64,000 nucleotides of DNA from Defluviitaleaceae bacterium (GCA_009778135.1 WRKJ01000109.1:1-64000), one strand, 5' to 3'. Positions 10,265 to 19,299 are shown, numbered from the stretch's first letter. The notes: generated by a model from the sequence alone, not told the origin. A program made the numbers and translations.

Positions 10265-12037
10265 ATGAACCAGTTAATCAAAGATAAATTAGCCTTGTTA
10301 CCTGGTGAACCAGGCTGTTATTTGATGAAAGCGATGTCGGGTGAAGTTATTTATGTCGGTAAAGCGAAAGTCTTGAAAAATCGTGTCAAGTCTTATTTCA
10401 TGAAAGTCCATAATAAACGCACACAGCTTTTGGTGTCAGAAATTGTTGATTTTGAATATATTGTTACAGATAATGAATTAGAAGCTTTAATTTTAGAAAT
10501 GAACCTCATTAAAAAGTATGATCCGAAGTTCAACGTGTTGTTAACGGATGACAAAAGCTATCCGTATATCATGATCACAGCAGAACGTCATCCGAGACTG
10601 CTCATCACCCGTCAAGTAAAAAAAGACAAAGCCAAGTATTTTGGCCCTTTTCCTAATGCCCATGCCGCCAATGAAACGGTTCGCTTGCTCAATAAAATCT
10701 ATCCACTTCGAAAATGTAACAAGCTGCCAGATAAAGTATGTTTATATGCGCATATTGATCAGTGCTTGGCACCTTGCGTGAAAGAAATTGATGCCAGTGA
10801 ATATGAACGCCTGACAGAATCCATTTCGAAATTTTTAAAAGGTGATATTTCAGATGTTAAAAAAGAATTGGAAGTCAAAATGATGGCAGCGGCACAAAAA
10901 CTAGATTTTGAACGTGCTGGCGAGTATCGCGATATGGTGGCACATATTGAATTAACGGTTCAAAAACAACAAGTCTCTTTTGCCGACTTTGAAGATCGAG
11001 ATGTCTTTGGGTTTGCACAAGTCGATGCGTTGATATGCGTCCAAGTCTTTTTTGTCAGAGGCGGTAAAATCATTGAACGGGATGTTTCCATCTTTAATTT
11101 AATTAACGACGTTCATGACGAAGTGACCAGTTTCATTGCGTGGTTTTATCAGCGTGGCAATGTGATGCCGAAAGAGATTTTTGTTTCTGAAGCGTTGGAT
11201 ACAGCGTTATTAAGTCAATATTTACGTGCGAAAGTGATCGCGCCTAAAATTGGGAGCAAAAAGAAATTGGTTGATCTGGCGATGAAAAATGCCCAGGTTG
11301 CGCTTGAACAGAAGCGACAACTGGTCGATCAGAAAATGGAGCGAACAGAAGGCGCCATTGCGATTTTAGGGCGTTTGCTCGGTGTGGCAGCACCCGCTAG
11401 AATTGAAGCGTATGATAATTCTCATCATGCTGGACAGGACGCTGTGAGTGCCATGGTGGTTTTTAAAAATGGAAAGCCGGCTAAAAAAGAATACCGCAAG
11501 TATAAAATTAAATTGGCAGATACAAAAGATGACTATGGCATGATGAAAGAAGTGATTTATCGGCGTTATTTCAAAGTATTAAATGAAACGTTGCAGCCTG
11601 CTGATTTAATTGTTGTCGACGGTGGGATTGGACAAATACGCGTGGTGCGAGACGTGTTGCGTTCACTGGGATTTGATGCCTTGTTAGTGGTCGGGCTAGT
11701 GAAAGATGATAAGCACCGAACCCGTGCATTAATTGATGGGAGAACGGAGCAAACCATTCCCTTTACGCCCCAAGATCGTGTTGCGTTTCATTTGTTGACA
11801 CAGATTCAAGAAGAAGTTCACCGCTTTGTGATTAACTTTCATCGCTCGTCTCATCATACCCGTGCGTTTACTTCTGTCTTAGATGATATTCCTGGGATCG
11901 GACCTAAACGGAAAGCATTGATCATCAAAACGTTTAAAACCGTTGACCAGATGCAATGTGCAACTGATGAAGCTTATGTCAAATTGGGCATTCCCCTTAA
12001 AGTCGCCCAAATGATCAAAGAACAGTTGAATAAGTAA
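10265..12037 (+). CDS. uvrC: excinuclease ABC subunit C
   Basis: Dual endonuclease of nucleotide excision repair, acting with UvrA and UvrB. The 590 residues contain an N-terminal GIY-YIG nuclease (GCYLMKAMSGEVIYVGKAK), a cysteine-containing central part, a UVR domain (MAAAQKLDFERAGEYRD), the C-terminal RNase H-like nuclease (ARIEAYDNSHHAG, LIVVDGGIGQ) and two helix-hairpin-helix motifs (DDIPGIGPKRKALI). ATG 10265 is chosen because AAGGAG ends eight bases before it; an ATG at 10208 lacks a ribosome site and would add 19 unrelated residues. The gene stands alone, with no clear terminator after it. Confidence 0.96.
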   Translation: MNQLIKDKLALLPGEPGCYLMKAMSGEVIYVGKAKVLKNRVKSYFMKVHNKRTQLLVSEIVDFEYIVTDNELEALILEMNLIKKYDPKFNVLLTDDKSYPYIMITAERHPRLLITRQVKKDKAKYFGPFPNAHAANETVRLLNKIYPLRKCNKLPDKVCLYAHIDQCLAPCVKEIDASEYERLTESISKFLKGDISDVKKELEVKMMAAAQKLDFERAGEYRDMVAHIELTVQKQQVSFADFEDRDVFGFAQVDALICVQVFFVRGGKIIERDVSIFNLINDVHDEVTSFIAWFYQRGNVMPKEIFVSEALDTALLSQYLRAKVIAPKIGSKKKLVDLAMKNAQVALEQKRQLVDQKMERTEGAIAILGRLLGVAAPARIEAYDNSHHAGQDAVSAMVVFKNGKPAKKEYRKYKIKLADTKDDYGMMKEVIYRRYFKVLNETLQPADLIVVDGGIGQIRVVRDVLRSLGFDALLVVGLVKDDKHRTRALIDGRTEQTIPFTPQDRVAFHLLTQIQEEVHRFVINFHRSSHHTRAFTSVLDDIPGIGPKRKALIIKTFKTVDQMQCATDEAYVKLGIPLKVAQMIKEQLNK

Positions 12038-12160
12038 CATTGAGTTTTAAAAATACGGTCGTTTCATTGTTTGTTTTTTTATCTTTTTATCGTTTTGGCA
12101 TTTGGATATCGACCTTGATCACTTTGCTGGAAAAGTCGCAAATAAGGGAAAAGAACGAGA

Positions 12161-12187
12161 ACCAAATATATGCTATTTCATAAAATA
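12161..12187 (+). promoter_or_regulatory. candidate sigma-K promoter of gerE
   Basis: AC, 16 bases, then CATAAAATA fits the sigma-K consensus AC-N16-CATANNNTA. GerE genes are sigma-K dependent in Bacillus. The same geometry occurs before the spore-surface candidate at 26.2 kb. Confidence 0.55.
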
Positions 12188-12277
12188 ATAGTAGATACAA
12201 ATAACTTGTCCTGCTTTGGGCTTTTTGTATCATCAGGCTATAAGCCACCTCGACATTCAAGAGGGGGGTAGAGGTAC

Positions 12278-12490
12278 TTGGATAAAAACCAATCAATCTT
12301 AACAAAACGTGAGCAAGAAATTTTTGATTTACTCGTTATTAGCCAGACGACGAGTGAGATCGCGAGCCAACTAGATATTAGTGAAAAGACGGTAAGAAAT
12401 CATATTTCAAATGTTATTTTAAAACTAGGTGTAAAGGGACGCTCCCAGGCGATACTCGAGTTGCTAAAGCTAGGTATAATTGAACTTTAA
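12278..12490 (+). CDS. gerE: GerE, LuxR-type regulator of late sporulation
   Basis: A 70-residue protein made only of a LuxR/GerE helix-turn-helix. It contains LTKREQEIFDLL, ISEKTVRNHISN and LGVKGRSQAILELL, which closely follow the GerE sequence of Bacillus as recalled (74 residues). GerE acts in the mother cell, adjusting sigma-K-dependent coat gene expression. The start is TTG 12278, preceded by AGAGG at a suitable distance; no ATG fits. The lack of any receiver or sensor domain separates it from ordinary LuxR response regulators. A candidate sigma-K promoter lies 91 bases upstream and a terminator follows. Confidence 0.88.
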   Translation: MDKNQSILTKREQEIFDLLVISQTTSEIASQLDISEKTVRNHISNVILKLGVKGRSQAILELLKLGIIEL

Positions 12491-12517
12491 TACACGTTAA
12501 GCGAACGAAAAAAGTGG

Positions 12518-12551
12518 AAAACATCTACAGTTAAAGCTGGGGTGTTTTTTT
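12518..12551 (+). terminator. terminator after gerE
   Basis: An imperfect stem AAAACATCTACAG / CTGGGGTGTTTT is followed by a T-run. Confidence 0.65.
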
Positions 12552-12671
12552 GCTAGGTGTCGTGAAAATCCAATGAGGTTAGTTGCTGATCAGGATTCAG
12601 ATGAATATCGCCTGATGGTGTCACATAGACTGTCTTAACGGATCATTTGAAGTTAAGGGAGTTTGATTTAA

Positions 12672-13829
12672 ATGAAAAAATTAATAGCAGCAGTGATGGT
12701 CATGGTGGTGTTAATGGGCTATTTGACACCGGTTGTATCAGCAGAAGCCTTGGTTGAAAGTGGCAAGTCGGCGGTTCTAATCGAGGTGGAAACAGGTCGC
12801 ATTTTATATGAAAAGAATCATCACGACCCGTTAGAACCAGCAAGTATGACGAAAATGATGCCCATGTATTTAATTTTGGAAGCCATTTCTGACGGTCGTT
12901 TAACATGGGATCAAGCGGTGATTGTGAGTGATCATGCAGCGAGTTTAGGAGGGACACAAATTTATTTAGAACCAGGTGAGCAAATGAGTGTGCGTGATTT
13001 GTTTGCCAGTGTTGCCATTGCGTCCGCCAATGATGCAGTGACCGCGCTTGGTGAAGCTGTATCGGGCAGTGAAGCGGCATTTGTTGAATTAATGAATGAA
13101 CGCGCCAGTGAATTTGGCATGACCAACACGGTTTTTAAAAACCCCACTGGACTTCCTCATGATGCGCATGTGACCACCGCTTACGACATGGCACTTTTAG
13201 GCAAACGATTGATTTTAGACTTTCCTGAAGTCACTGAATTTACAACCCTTTATGAAGATTATGTAAGGGAAAATAGCGATGAACCTTTTTGGCTTGTTAA
13301 TACGAATAAACTGGTGCGTTATGTGGAAGGTGTAGATGGCTTAAAAACGGGTTTCACAGCAGCGGCAGGTTATTGTTTAACCGCAACAGCAAAACGAGGT
13401 GATATGCGCGTCGTTGCTGTTGTGATGGGCGCCCAGCGCTCTGAGCTCCGTAATTTAGAAGTGGCGCGTTTAATTGAACATGCTTTTTCTCAATATGAAT
13501 TGCATCCGCGCTTGGCAGCGGGAAGTGTGGTGGGCACCCGTCATCATATTTTAGTTGAAGGTCGACAATTTGATGTGGTGACGACTGTACCTATCAGTGT
13601 TTTGACAGACGTTAGCACGCATCTTGGAGAAGAAACGCAAGAACTACAGTTAAATGAAGGCATCAATCTTCCGATTCAACCAGGTGATGTGATCGGACAG
13701 TTACTTTATTATGTCAATGGTGATCTGTATCAAACAGTTGATTTAACAGTTGTTGAACCCGTTGAACGCACCACATTTGTGGCATTGTGGACGTACACGT
13801 TGGGGCAACTGCTCTTTGGTGGCCACTAA
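12672..13829 (+). CDS. dacF: D-alanyl-D-alanine carboxypeptidase (DacF-type, PBP5 family)
   Basis: Serine carboxypeptidase that trims peptidoglycan stem peptides. A signal peptide (MKKLIAAVMVMVVLMGYLTP, cleaved after VSA) precedes the S11 peptidase domain. The active-site motifs are S58-M-T-K61, S118-A-N120 and K225-T-G. A C-terminal beta domain and a hydrophobic end (TFVALWTYTLGQLLFG) suggest membrane association. Its place directly before spoIIAA-spoIIAB-sigF matches Bacillus dacF, a forespore gene affecting cortex cross-linking, and this context decides the name. A strong terminator separates it from spoIIAA. Confidence 0.9.
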   Translation: MKKLIAAVMVMVVLMGYLTPVVSAEALVESGKSAVLIEVETGRILYEKNHHDPLEPASMTKMMPMYLILEAISDGRLTWDQAVIVSDHAASLGGTQIYLEPGEQMSVRDLFASVAIASANDAVTALGEAVSGSEAAFVELMNERASEFGMTNTVFKNPTGLPHDAHVTTAYDMALLGKRLILDFPEVTEFTTLYEDYVRENSDEPFWLVNTNKLVRYVEGVDGLKTGFTAAAGYCLTATAKRGDMRVVAVVMGAQRSELRNLEVARLIEHAFSQYELHPRLAAGSVVGTRHHILVEGRQFDVVTTVPISVLTDVSTHLGEETQELQLNEGINLPIQPGDVIGQLLYYVNGDLYQTVDLTVVEPVERTTFVALWTYTLGQLLFGGH

Positions 13830-13845
13830 CATGACCCATTCGCTG

Positions 13846-13875
13846 AAAAACGCCCTCATTATGGGCGTTTTTTTT
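13846..13875 (+). terminator. strong intrinsic terminator after dacF
   Basis: AAAAACGCCC and GGGCGTTTTTTTT pair across TCATTAT. Confidence 0.92.
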
Positions 13876-14033
13876 AAATTACGGGAAATCTATGTGCTTT
13901 TTAACAGAAAGCGACGTCATTAAGTTCGATGAGAAAAAAGAGCTTTTGACTTTAACCGTCGAATGTGTTTAAGGCTTCTGGTGGCTCTGGTAAAATGATG
14001 TGCATTGACTTGAAACAAGTAGGAGGAATTAAA

Positions 14034-14387
14034 ATGAGTATTGGCATTAATGTACAGACGCAAGGCGAAATTATGTTTGTCACTTTAACAGGAGAGCTTG
14101 ACCAAATGACAACTGATCAGGTGAAATTAAGACTGATGACGGCAATGCTTGCCCATGGGATTAAGCACATCGTCTTTAATTTAAAAGGGTTGGCATTTAT
14201 GGATTCTTCGGGCATTGGGATGATGTTAGGGCGTTATAATCAAGTGAAAGCGTTAGGGGGAAAAGTATTCATCATCGGGATGAATCCGACGATAAGTAAA
14301 GTGTTTCATTTGTCGGGACTCCACCAAGTGATGACCGTGATTGATGACGAAAAGCAGATGATGCGTGTTTTAGAGGAGGCCATTTAA
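14034..14387 (+). CDS. spoIIAA: anti-sigma F factor antagonist SpoIIAA
   Basis: STAS-domain protein that releases sigma-F from SpoIIAB in the forespore. At 117 residues it has the same length as Bacillus SpoIIAA. The phosphorylated serine falls at S58 in MDSSGIGMMLGRY, the expected place. ATG 14034 is preferred because AGGAGG lies just before it; an upstream in-frame ATG at 13965 has no ribosome site. The SpoIIAB start codon directly follows its stop. A convincing sigma-H promoter was not found upstream. Confidence 0.96.
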   Translation: MSIGINVQTQGEIMFVTLTGELDQMTTDQVKLRLMTAMLAHGIKHIVFNLKGLAFMDSSGIGMMLGRYNQVKALGGKVFIIGMNPTISKVFHLSGLHQVMTVIDDEKQMMRVLEEAI

Positions 14388-14813
14388 ATGAAAAATGAAG
14401 TTCAAGTGACATTCCCTGCTTTAATTGAAAATGCCAGTTTAGCAAGGTTAATGGTGATGGGGGTGTTAACACCGCTTGACGTGGACACCCAACAGCTGAC
14501 TGAGATCAAAACAGTTGTGTCAGAAGCAATGACCAATGCGATTATTCATGGCTACGAAGGAAATCCGCATGGTTTGATCGAATTGAAAATCGAATTGGAA
14601 GATGATCGTTTAGCTGTGATGATTAAAGATAATGGCGTCGGGATTGATGATGTGGAACAAGCGAAACAACCGTTATTTACAACGAAAGAGGAAGAAGAGC
14701 GCAGTGGACTTGGCTTTATGATTATGGAGTCGTTTACTGATGAATTCCACGTTGACTCTGCACCAGGTGTCGGAACAACGGTTACTTTTGAAAGAAAAAT
14801 GGTGTCAAAGTGA
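14388..14813 (+). CDS. spoIIAB: anti-sigma F factor / serine kinase SpoIIAB
   Basis: GHKL-type kinase that holds sigma-F inactive and phosphorylates SpoIIAA. The 141 residues show the N box (TVVSEAMTNAIIHGYEG), the G1 box (IKDNGVGIDD) and the G2 region (RSGLGFMIMESF). GAGGAGG sits eight bases before ATG. It forms one operon with spoIIAA upstream and sigF 36 bases downstream. Confidence 0.96.
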   Translation: MKNEVQVTFPALIENASLARLMVMGVLTPLDVDTQQLTEIKTVVSEAMTNAIIHGYEGNPHGLIELKIELEDDRLAVMIKDNGVGIDDVEQAKQPLFTTKEEEERSGLGFMIMESFTDEFHVDSAPGVGTTVTFERKMVSK

Positions 14814-14849
14814 ACATGATGTTAGGCAGATTAAAGGAGGGGTGCCAGC

Positions 14850-15554
14850 GTGAAAAAAGAAGAAATTCGTGTGCTCATTGCCAAAGCGCAAGAAGAAGAC
14901 GCTGAAGCACTTGACATATTAGTTAACAACCATGCCGATTTGGTTTGGTCTGTGGTTCACCGCTTTAAATCGATCGGTGGCGATATGGATGATCTTTTTC
15001 AAGTCGGTTGTATGGGGCTATTAAAAGCCATCACGGGGTTTAATGCCACATTTGATACAACCCTCACCACTTATGCCGTCCCTTTAATTATCGGAGAAAT
15101 CAAAGCGTATTTAAGATCTCTCTCTCCTGTTAAAGTCAGTCGTCAAGTGAAAATGAATGCGTATAAAATTGCAATTACCAAAGAGGCATTAACAAAGGAG
15201 CTCGGTCGTGAACCGACAGTTAAAGAAATGGCACAGGAAACAGCGTTAGCAGAAGAACATGTCATCTTAGCGTTGAATGCACCGACGCAAGCGACATCTT
15301 TAGATTACTCAGAAGGTGAGGAAGCACCGTTATTTGAGCGATTAGTTGATCATCAGGAAAAAGTGTTTGACGAGCGGATTATCTTAAAAAAAATTGTGAG
15401 TGAAATTGGGAAAAAAGAGCAGACGTTACTTTATTTGCGTTATGATTTAGGGTTAACCCAATCAGAAGTCGCCAAGCGCTTATCGATGAACCAGGTCTCA
15501 GTTTCTCGTTTAGAGAAAAAAATTTTAAAAACGTTAAAAGAAAAACTGAGTTGA
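14850..15554 (+). CDS. sigF: forespore sigma factor sigma-F
   Basis: First forespore-specific sigma factor. The 234-residue protein has region 2 (DDLFQVGCMGLLKAITGF), region 3 (EIKAYLRSLSPVKVSRQVK, the positively charged stretch typical of SigF/SigG) and region 4 with a helix-turn-helix (GLTQSEVAKRLSMNQVSVSRL). The start is GTG 14850 after AAAGGAGGGG. Its position after spoIIAB identifies it as SigF rather than the close relative SigG. No clear terminator was seen before the SAM riboswitch promoter. Confidence 0.95.
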   Translation: MKKEEIRVLIAKAQEEDAEALDILVNNHADLVWSVVHRFKSIGGDMDDLFQVGCMGLLKAITGFNATFDTTLTTYAVPLIIGEIKAYLRSLSPVKVSRQVKMNAYKIAITKEALTKELGREPTVKEMAQETALAEEHVILALNAPTQATSLDYSEGEEAPLFERLVDHQEKVFDERIILKKIVSEIGKKEQTLLYLRYDLGLTQSEVAKRLSMNQVSVSRLEKKILKTLKEKLS

Positions 15555-15638
15555 ATCCACATGTTCAGTAAGAAAAAGCGAAACACCTGTGAATGGCGAT
15601 CAAAAACAGCTGAAATAAAAATTTTTTATTCAAAACGG

Positions 15639-15667
15639 TTGACGTAGAACCTATTTCATGCTAGAAT
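15639..15667 (+). promoter_or_regulatory. SigA-type promoter of the methionine operon
   Basis: TTGACG, 17 bases, TAGAAT, ending 24 bases before the riboswitch. Confidence 0.85.
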
Positions 15668-15690
15668 GGTGGACAATCAAAAATAAAATA

Positions 15691-15852
15691 ATCTTATCAA
15701 GAGTGACTGAGGGACAGGCCCAGAGACGTCACGGCAAACGGCCGCAAAGCGTTTGTAGCAAGCGAATTCATGCAGTGAATGATGTGCGACAATGTTGACA
15801 ATCGGCACGGTGCCAATACCTGATTGATGGGAGAAGTACGCATAGATGTCTT
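15691..15852 (+). promoter_or_regulatory. SAM-I (S-box) riboswitch with an enlarged P3 arm
   Basis: The conserved S-box elements appear in order: CTTATCAAGAGTG, GAGGGACAGGCCC, ACGGCAAACGGCCG and CGGTGCCAATACC, ending in an AGATGTC segment near the terminator. With high S-adenosylmethionine it should favour termination and lower metA-metI-metC expression. The P3 arm, closed by GCCG/CGGC, spans about 65 bases and is larger than in the commonly known Bacillus examples. P1 pairing is imperfect. Confidence 0.93.
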
Positions 15853-15869
15853 TTAAAGGTGTTGTCGGG

Positions 15870-15902
15870 TCTTTCTACTTGTCGTGGTAGAAAGATTTTT
15901 TT
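15870..15902 (+). terminator. riboswitch-controlled terminator
   Basis: TCTTTCTAC and GTAGAAAGA pair across TTGTCGTG, followed by seven T. Confidence 0.92.
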
Positions 15903-15929
15903 GTTGAACTGTAAAGGTGGTGTCAAAAC

Positions 15930-16079
15930 ATGGTCAACTTGAAGCGGTTAATGTTGGAAACTGATGTTGATAATGTTGTAGAAGAAAAGGGTCATGTCAG
16001 GTATTTTGCTTCAAAAGTAAAGCCACCGTTTTTAAACGTGGTAAAGGAGGTTTTTGAAAATGCCTGTTATTGTACCTAA
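15930..16079 (+). CDS. possible 49-residue leader ORF before metA
   Basis: An ORF starting MVNLKRLMLETDVDNVVEEK lies between the riboswitch terminator and metA. AAAGGTGG precedes its ATG at a good distance, and its end overlaps the metA start by 20 bases in another frame. It has only two methionines, so it does not look like a classic attenuation peptide. It could be translated and coupled to metA, or be chance. The protein was not recognised. Confidence 0.35.
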   Translation: MVNLKRLMLETDVDNVVEEKGHVRYFASKVKPPFLNVVKEVFENACYCT

Positions 16080-16986
16080 TGGGTTGCCTGCCATTGATAC
16101 GTTGGCAAATGAAAACATTACTGTGATCTCTGAATCTCGGGCGAAAAGTCAGGACATCAGGCCGCTTAAAATTATCATTTTAAATTTAATGCCGACGAAA
16201 ATCGCCACGGAAAATCAACTGATTCGTGTGTTATCAAATACCCCTTTGCAAGTTGAGTTAACATTTCTTCAAACAGAAACGCATCAGTCTAAAAATACAC
16301 CACCTGAGCATTTGGAAACTTTTTATCAAGCATTCAATGACATTCGACATGCTTGTTTTGATGGCTTAATTGTAACAGGTGCGCCTGTTGAAACGTTAGC
16401 TTTTGAAGAAGTGGATTACTGGGAAGAACTATGTGACATTTTAACATGGTCAAAGACCCATGTTTTTTCCACGATTCATATTTGTTGGGGTGCGCAAGCA
16501 GGTTTGTATTTTCATCATGGGATACCGAAATATCAAATGGATCGAAAGCTGTCAGGCATTTATCGCCATCAAGTCGAACATCCATGTCATCCGTTAATGC
16601 GTGGCTTTGATGAAACCTTTTTAGCACCACACTCCAGACATACAGAAATTCGCGTTTCAGATCTTGAGCAAAAATCTGAATTGGAAGTCTTGTCAATGTC
16701 ACCGGATGCAGGTGTTTATCTGGTTGCAACAAAAGATTTTAGACAAATCTATCTCACAGGGCATCCTGAGTATGATGCCGAAACGTTGAATTTGGAATAT
16801 TTACGAGATGTCGCAAGAGGGTTGAATCCAGAGCCACCTGTTCATTATTTTTCAACATTACCAGGGCAATCACCTCAAAACCGTTGGCGTGGTCATGCTT
16901 ATTTGTTGTTTGGCAACTGGTTAAATGACGTGTATCAAAAAGTCCCGTATGACATAGAGCAAATTAAAAACATATCGCATAGATGA
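16060..16986 (+). CDS. metA: homoserine O-acetyltransferase (MetA family)
   Basis: Activates L-homoserine for methionine synthesis. The 308 residues show the nucleophile C142 in HICWGAQAG and the family motif VTGAPVETLAFEEVDYWEEL. Residue 111 is glutamate. In characterised MetA enzymes E111 goes with acetyl-CoA (Bacillus cereus type) and glycine with succinyl-CoA (E. coli type), so acetylation is inferred despite the family's succinyltransferase label. ATG 16060 follows AAAGGAGG by nine bases; a TTG at 16054 is less suitable. First of three methionine genes under the SAM riboswitch. Confidence 0.94.
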   Translation: MPVIVPNGLPAIDTLANENITVISESRAKSQDIRPLKIIILNLMPTKIATENQLIRVLSNTPLQVELTFLQTETHQSKNTPPEHLETFYQAFNDIRHACFDGLIVTGAPVETLAFEEVDYWEELCDILTWSKTHVFSTIHICWGAQAGLYFHHGIPKYQMDRKLSGIYRHQVEHPCHPLMRGFDETFLAPHSRHTEIRVSDLEQKSELEVLSMSPDAGVYLVATKDFRQIYLTGHPEYDAETLNLEYLRDVARGLNPEPPVHYFSTLPGQSPQNRWRGHAYLLFGNWLNDVYQKVPYDIEQIKNISHR

Positions 16987-17003
16987 ATGGGAGTCGATGT
17001 AAA

Positions 17004-18116
17004 ATGGCAAATTTAAAAGTAGCATCAAAACTGGCACAAATCGGAAATCGCAGTTGTAGCAAAACAGGTGCCATCAATCCACCTGTTTATTTTTCAACGG
17101 CGTACAGTCATAATGAACTGGGGCATTCCACGGGTTATGATTATACGAGAACGAAAAATCCAACGCGAGACTTATTAGAAGCCACCATTGCTGAATTAGA
17201 AGGTGGTGATCGTGGCTTTGCTTGTAGCAGTGGTATGGCAGCCATCCAAACCTTACTTTCCATTTTTTCTTCAGGTGATGAATTGGTTGTCAGCAGTGAT
17301 TTATATGGCGGAACGTATCGACTCCTTGAAACAGGCTTTAGACGCTGGGGCATGACAGCAACTTATGTGGATACGAGCAAACTTTCAGAGATTGAAGCCG
17401 CTTTGACACCACAGACAAAAGCGATTTTTGTGGAAACGCCAACGAATCCGATGATGATCGAATCAGACATTGAAGCGATTGGAAAGTTAGCGAAAGCAAA
17501 TGAGTTGTTATTGATCGTTGATAACACCTTTTACACACCCATTTTGCAACGACCCATTGAACTCGGAGCTGACATTGTCATTCACAGTGCCACCAAGTAT
17601 TTAGGTGGTCACAATGATGTGTTAGCTGGACTCATTGTGACAAAAGGTGAGCAATTGGGAGAAGACATCTTCTTATTTCATAATGGCGCTGGGGCTGTTT
17701 TAGGTCCTTTTGATTGCTGGTTATTGATGAGAGGCATGAAAACATTGGCGTTACGACTACGTCAACAAGAAGCCAATGCAAAGCAACTGGTCACCTATTT
17801 AACGGATCACCCTTTTGTGACCGATGTTTTTTATCCAGGAAAAGGGGGCATGATTTCGTTTAGAATTCAAATGGCAACAGGCGTAGATCCCTTTTTGAAA
17901 AGTTTATCGCTCATTACATTTGCTGAAAGCTTAGGCGGGACGGAAAGCTTTATTACGTATCCTAAAGTTCAAACACATGCCGATATTCCAGAAGAACTCA
18001 GACTGGCAGTGGGTGTGTGTGACCGATTACTGAGATTTTCAGTCGGTATTGAAGATGTTGCTGATTTAATCGTAGATTTAGAACAAGCATTTGCCCAAGC
18101 AAAACAGGAGGTGTAA
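17004..18116 (+). CDS. metI: cystathionine gamma-synthase / O-acetylhomoserine thiolyase (MetI)
   Basis: PLP enzyme replacing the acetyl group of O-acetylhomoserine with cysteine or sulfide. The 370 residues match Bacillus MetI closely: IGNRS near the N-terminus, FDYVRTKNPTR-like YDYTRTKNPTR, SSDLYGGTYRLLE, the PLP lysine in HSATKYLGGHND, and AESLGGTESFITYP. ATG 17004 after GGGAG is favoured over ATG 16983, which overlaps metA. Neighbouring metA and metC complete the route from homoserine to homocysteine. Confidence 0.93.
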   Translation: MANLKVASKLAQIGNRSCSKTGAINPPVYFSTAYSHNELGHSTGYDYTRTKNPTRDLLEATIAELEGGDRGFACSSGMAAIQTLLSIFSSGDELVVSSDLYGGTYRLLETGFRRWGMTATYVDTSKLSEIEAALTPQTKAIFVETPTNPMMIESDIEAIGKLAKANELLLIVDNTFYTPILQRPIELGADIVIHSATKYLGGHNDVLAGLIVTKGEQLGEDIFLFHNGAGAVLGPFDCWLLMRGMKTLALRLRQQEANAKQLVTYLTDHPFVTDVFYPGKGGMISFRIQMATGVDPFLKSLSLITFAESLGGTESFITYPKVQTHADIPEELRLAVGVCDRLLRFSVGIEDVADLIVDLEQAFAQAKQEV

Positions 18117-18120
18117 CAGC

Positions 18121-19224
18121 ATGGCACATGAAGATTACAGTTTTCAAACGAAACTGTTGCATAATAAATACAAATGGGACGAAACGACAGGTGGGTTGTC
18201 AGTTCCCATTCAAAACGCATCGACGTTTCATCAATTTGACGTGGATGCATTTGGCACCTATGACTATGCACGGAGTCATAACCCAACGCGCCACGCGTTA
18301 GAAGAAACCATTGCTGAGCTAGAAGGTGGCGTGCGTGGTTTTGCATTCGCTTCAGGAATGGCTGCCATTTCAACCGCCTTGTTTTTATTATCAGCAGGCG
18401 ATCATCTCGTCGTAACGGAAGATGTTTATGGCGGGACTTATCGAGTGGTGACAGAAGTTTTAACACGGATGGGCATTGAACATACTTTCGTTGACATGAC
18501 CAATCTTACCGAAGTGAGAAATGCCATTCAAGCAAATACGAAAGCGTTCTATTTGGAGACACCTTCTAATCCAACGTTGAAAGTGACTGACATTGAAGCC
18601 GTGGCTGCCATTGCCAAAGAGATTGATGCGTTGGTTTATATGGACAATACGTTTTTAACACCTGCATTGCAACGACCTTTAGCATTAGGGGCAGATATTG
18701 TCCTTCACAGTGCGACCAAGTTTTTGGGTGGACATAGTGATGTCATTGCGGGTTTGGCTGTTGTGAAAGACAGCGCCCTTGGAAGCAGATTGAAGTTTTT
18801 ACATAATGCATTTGGTTCAGTACTTGGACCTCATGATTCATGGTTGGTGATGCGTGGGATCAAAACATTACATGTGAGGCTTCAAGCATCTAGTGAATCA
18901 GCGAAAAAGATAGCGGATTATTTAAGAAGTCACCCTAAAATTAAGCGGGTTTACTACCCAGAAATAGGTGCTGTTCTTTCTTTTGAGTTAGAAAATTATG
19001 AGGCGCTAAAAACCTTTCATCAACACATTCAAATTCCTGCTTTTGCAGTAAGTTTGGGTGGTGTAGAATCTATTCTATCTTATCCAGCCACGATGTCTCA
19101 CGGTGCCATGCCAAAAGCAGCGCGAGAAAAACGAGGCATTACAGACAGTTTGCTTCGCTTATCTGTTGGACTTGAACATGTGGATGATTTGATTGCAGAT
19201 TTAGCACAAGCATTGGCAAAATGA
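18121..19224 (+). CDS. metC: cystathionine beta-lyase (MetC)
   Basis: PLP enzyme that splits cystathionine to homocysteine, pyruvate and ammonia. The 367 residues match Bacillus MetC in SVPIQNASTFHQ, TEDVYGGTYRVVTEVLTR, the PLP-lysine motif HSATKFLGGHSD and AVSLGGVESILSYPATMSH. After KRVYYP the loop of about 15-20 residues usual in Bacillus MetC is missing and the chain goes straight to IGAVLSFEL, as it does in MetI-type proteins. AGGAGG precedes ATG 18121, four bases after the metI stop. Confidence 0.92.
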   Translation: MAHEDYSFQTKLLHNKYKWDETTGGLSVPIQNASTFHQFDVDAFGTYDYARSHNPTRHALEETIAELEGGVRGFAFASGMAAISTALFLLSAGDHLVVTEDVYGGTYRVVTEVLTRMGIEHTFVDMTNLTEVRNAIQANTKAFYLETPSNPTLKVTDIEAVAAIAKEIDALVYMDNTFLTPALQRPLALGADIVLHSATKFLGGHSDVIAGLAVVKDSALGSRLKFLHNAFGSVLGPHDSWLVMRGIKTLHVRLQASSESAKKIADYLRSHPKIKRVYYPEIGAVLSFELENYEALKTFHQHIQIPAFAVSLGGVESILSYPATMSHGAMPKAAREKRGITDSLLRLSVGLEHVDDLIADLAQALAK

Positions 19225-19299
19225 TAAGGGTTAAACAGTGGGCATTAAAACAATGACAGTCATCAATCAACATGGATTTGAAAGAAGGAGGGGTAAGTC

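Noticed and set aside
12087-12305. 72-residue reverse ORF before gerE
   Set aside because: No ribosome site; it covers the gerE promoter and start and resembles no protein.
13935-13975. Sigma-H promoter for spoIIAA
   Set aside because: GAAT occurs, but the upstream element matches RNAGGAWWW poorly; not enough to call.
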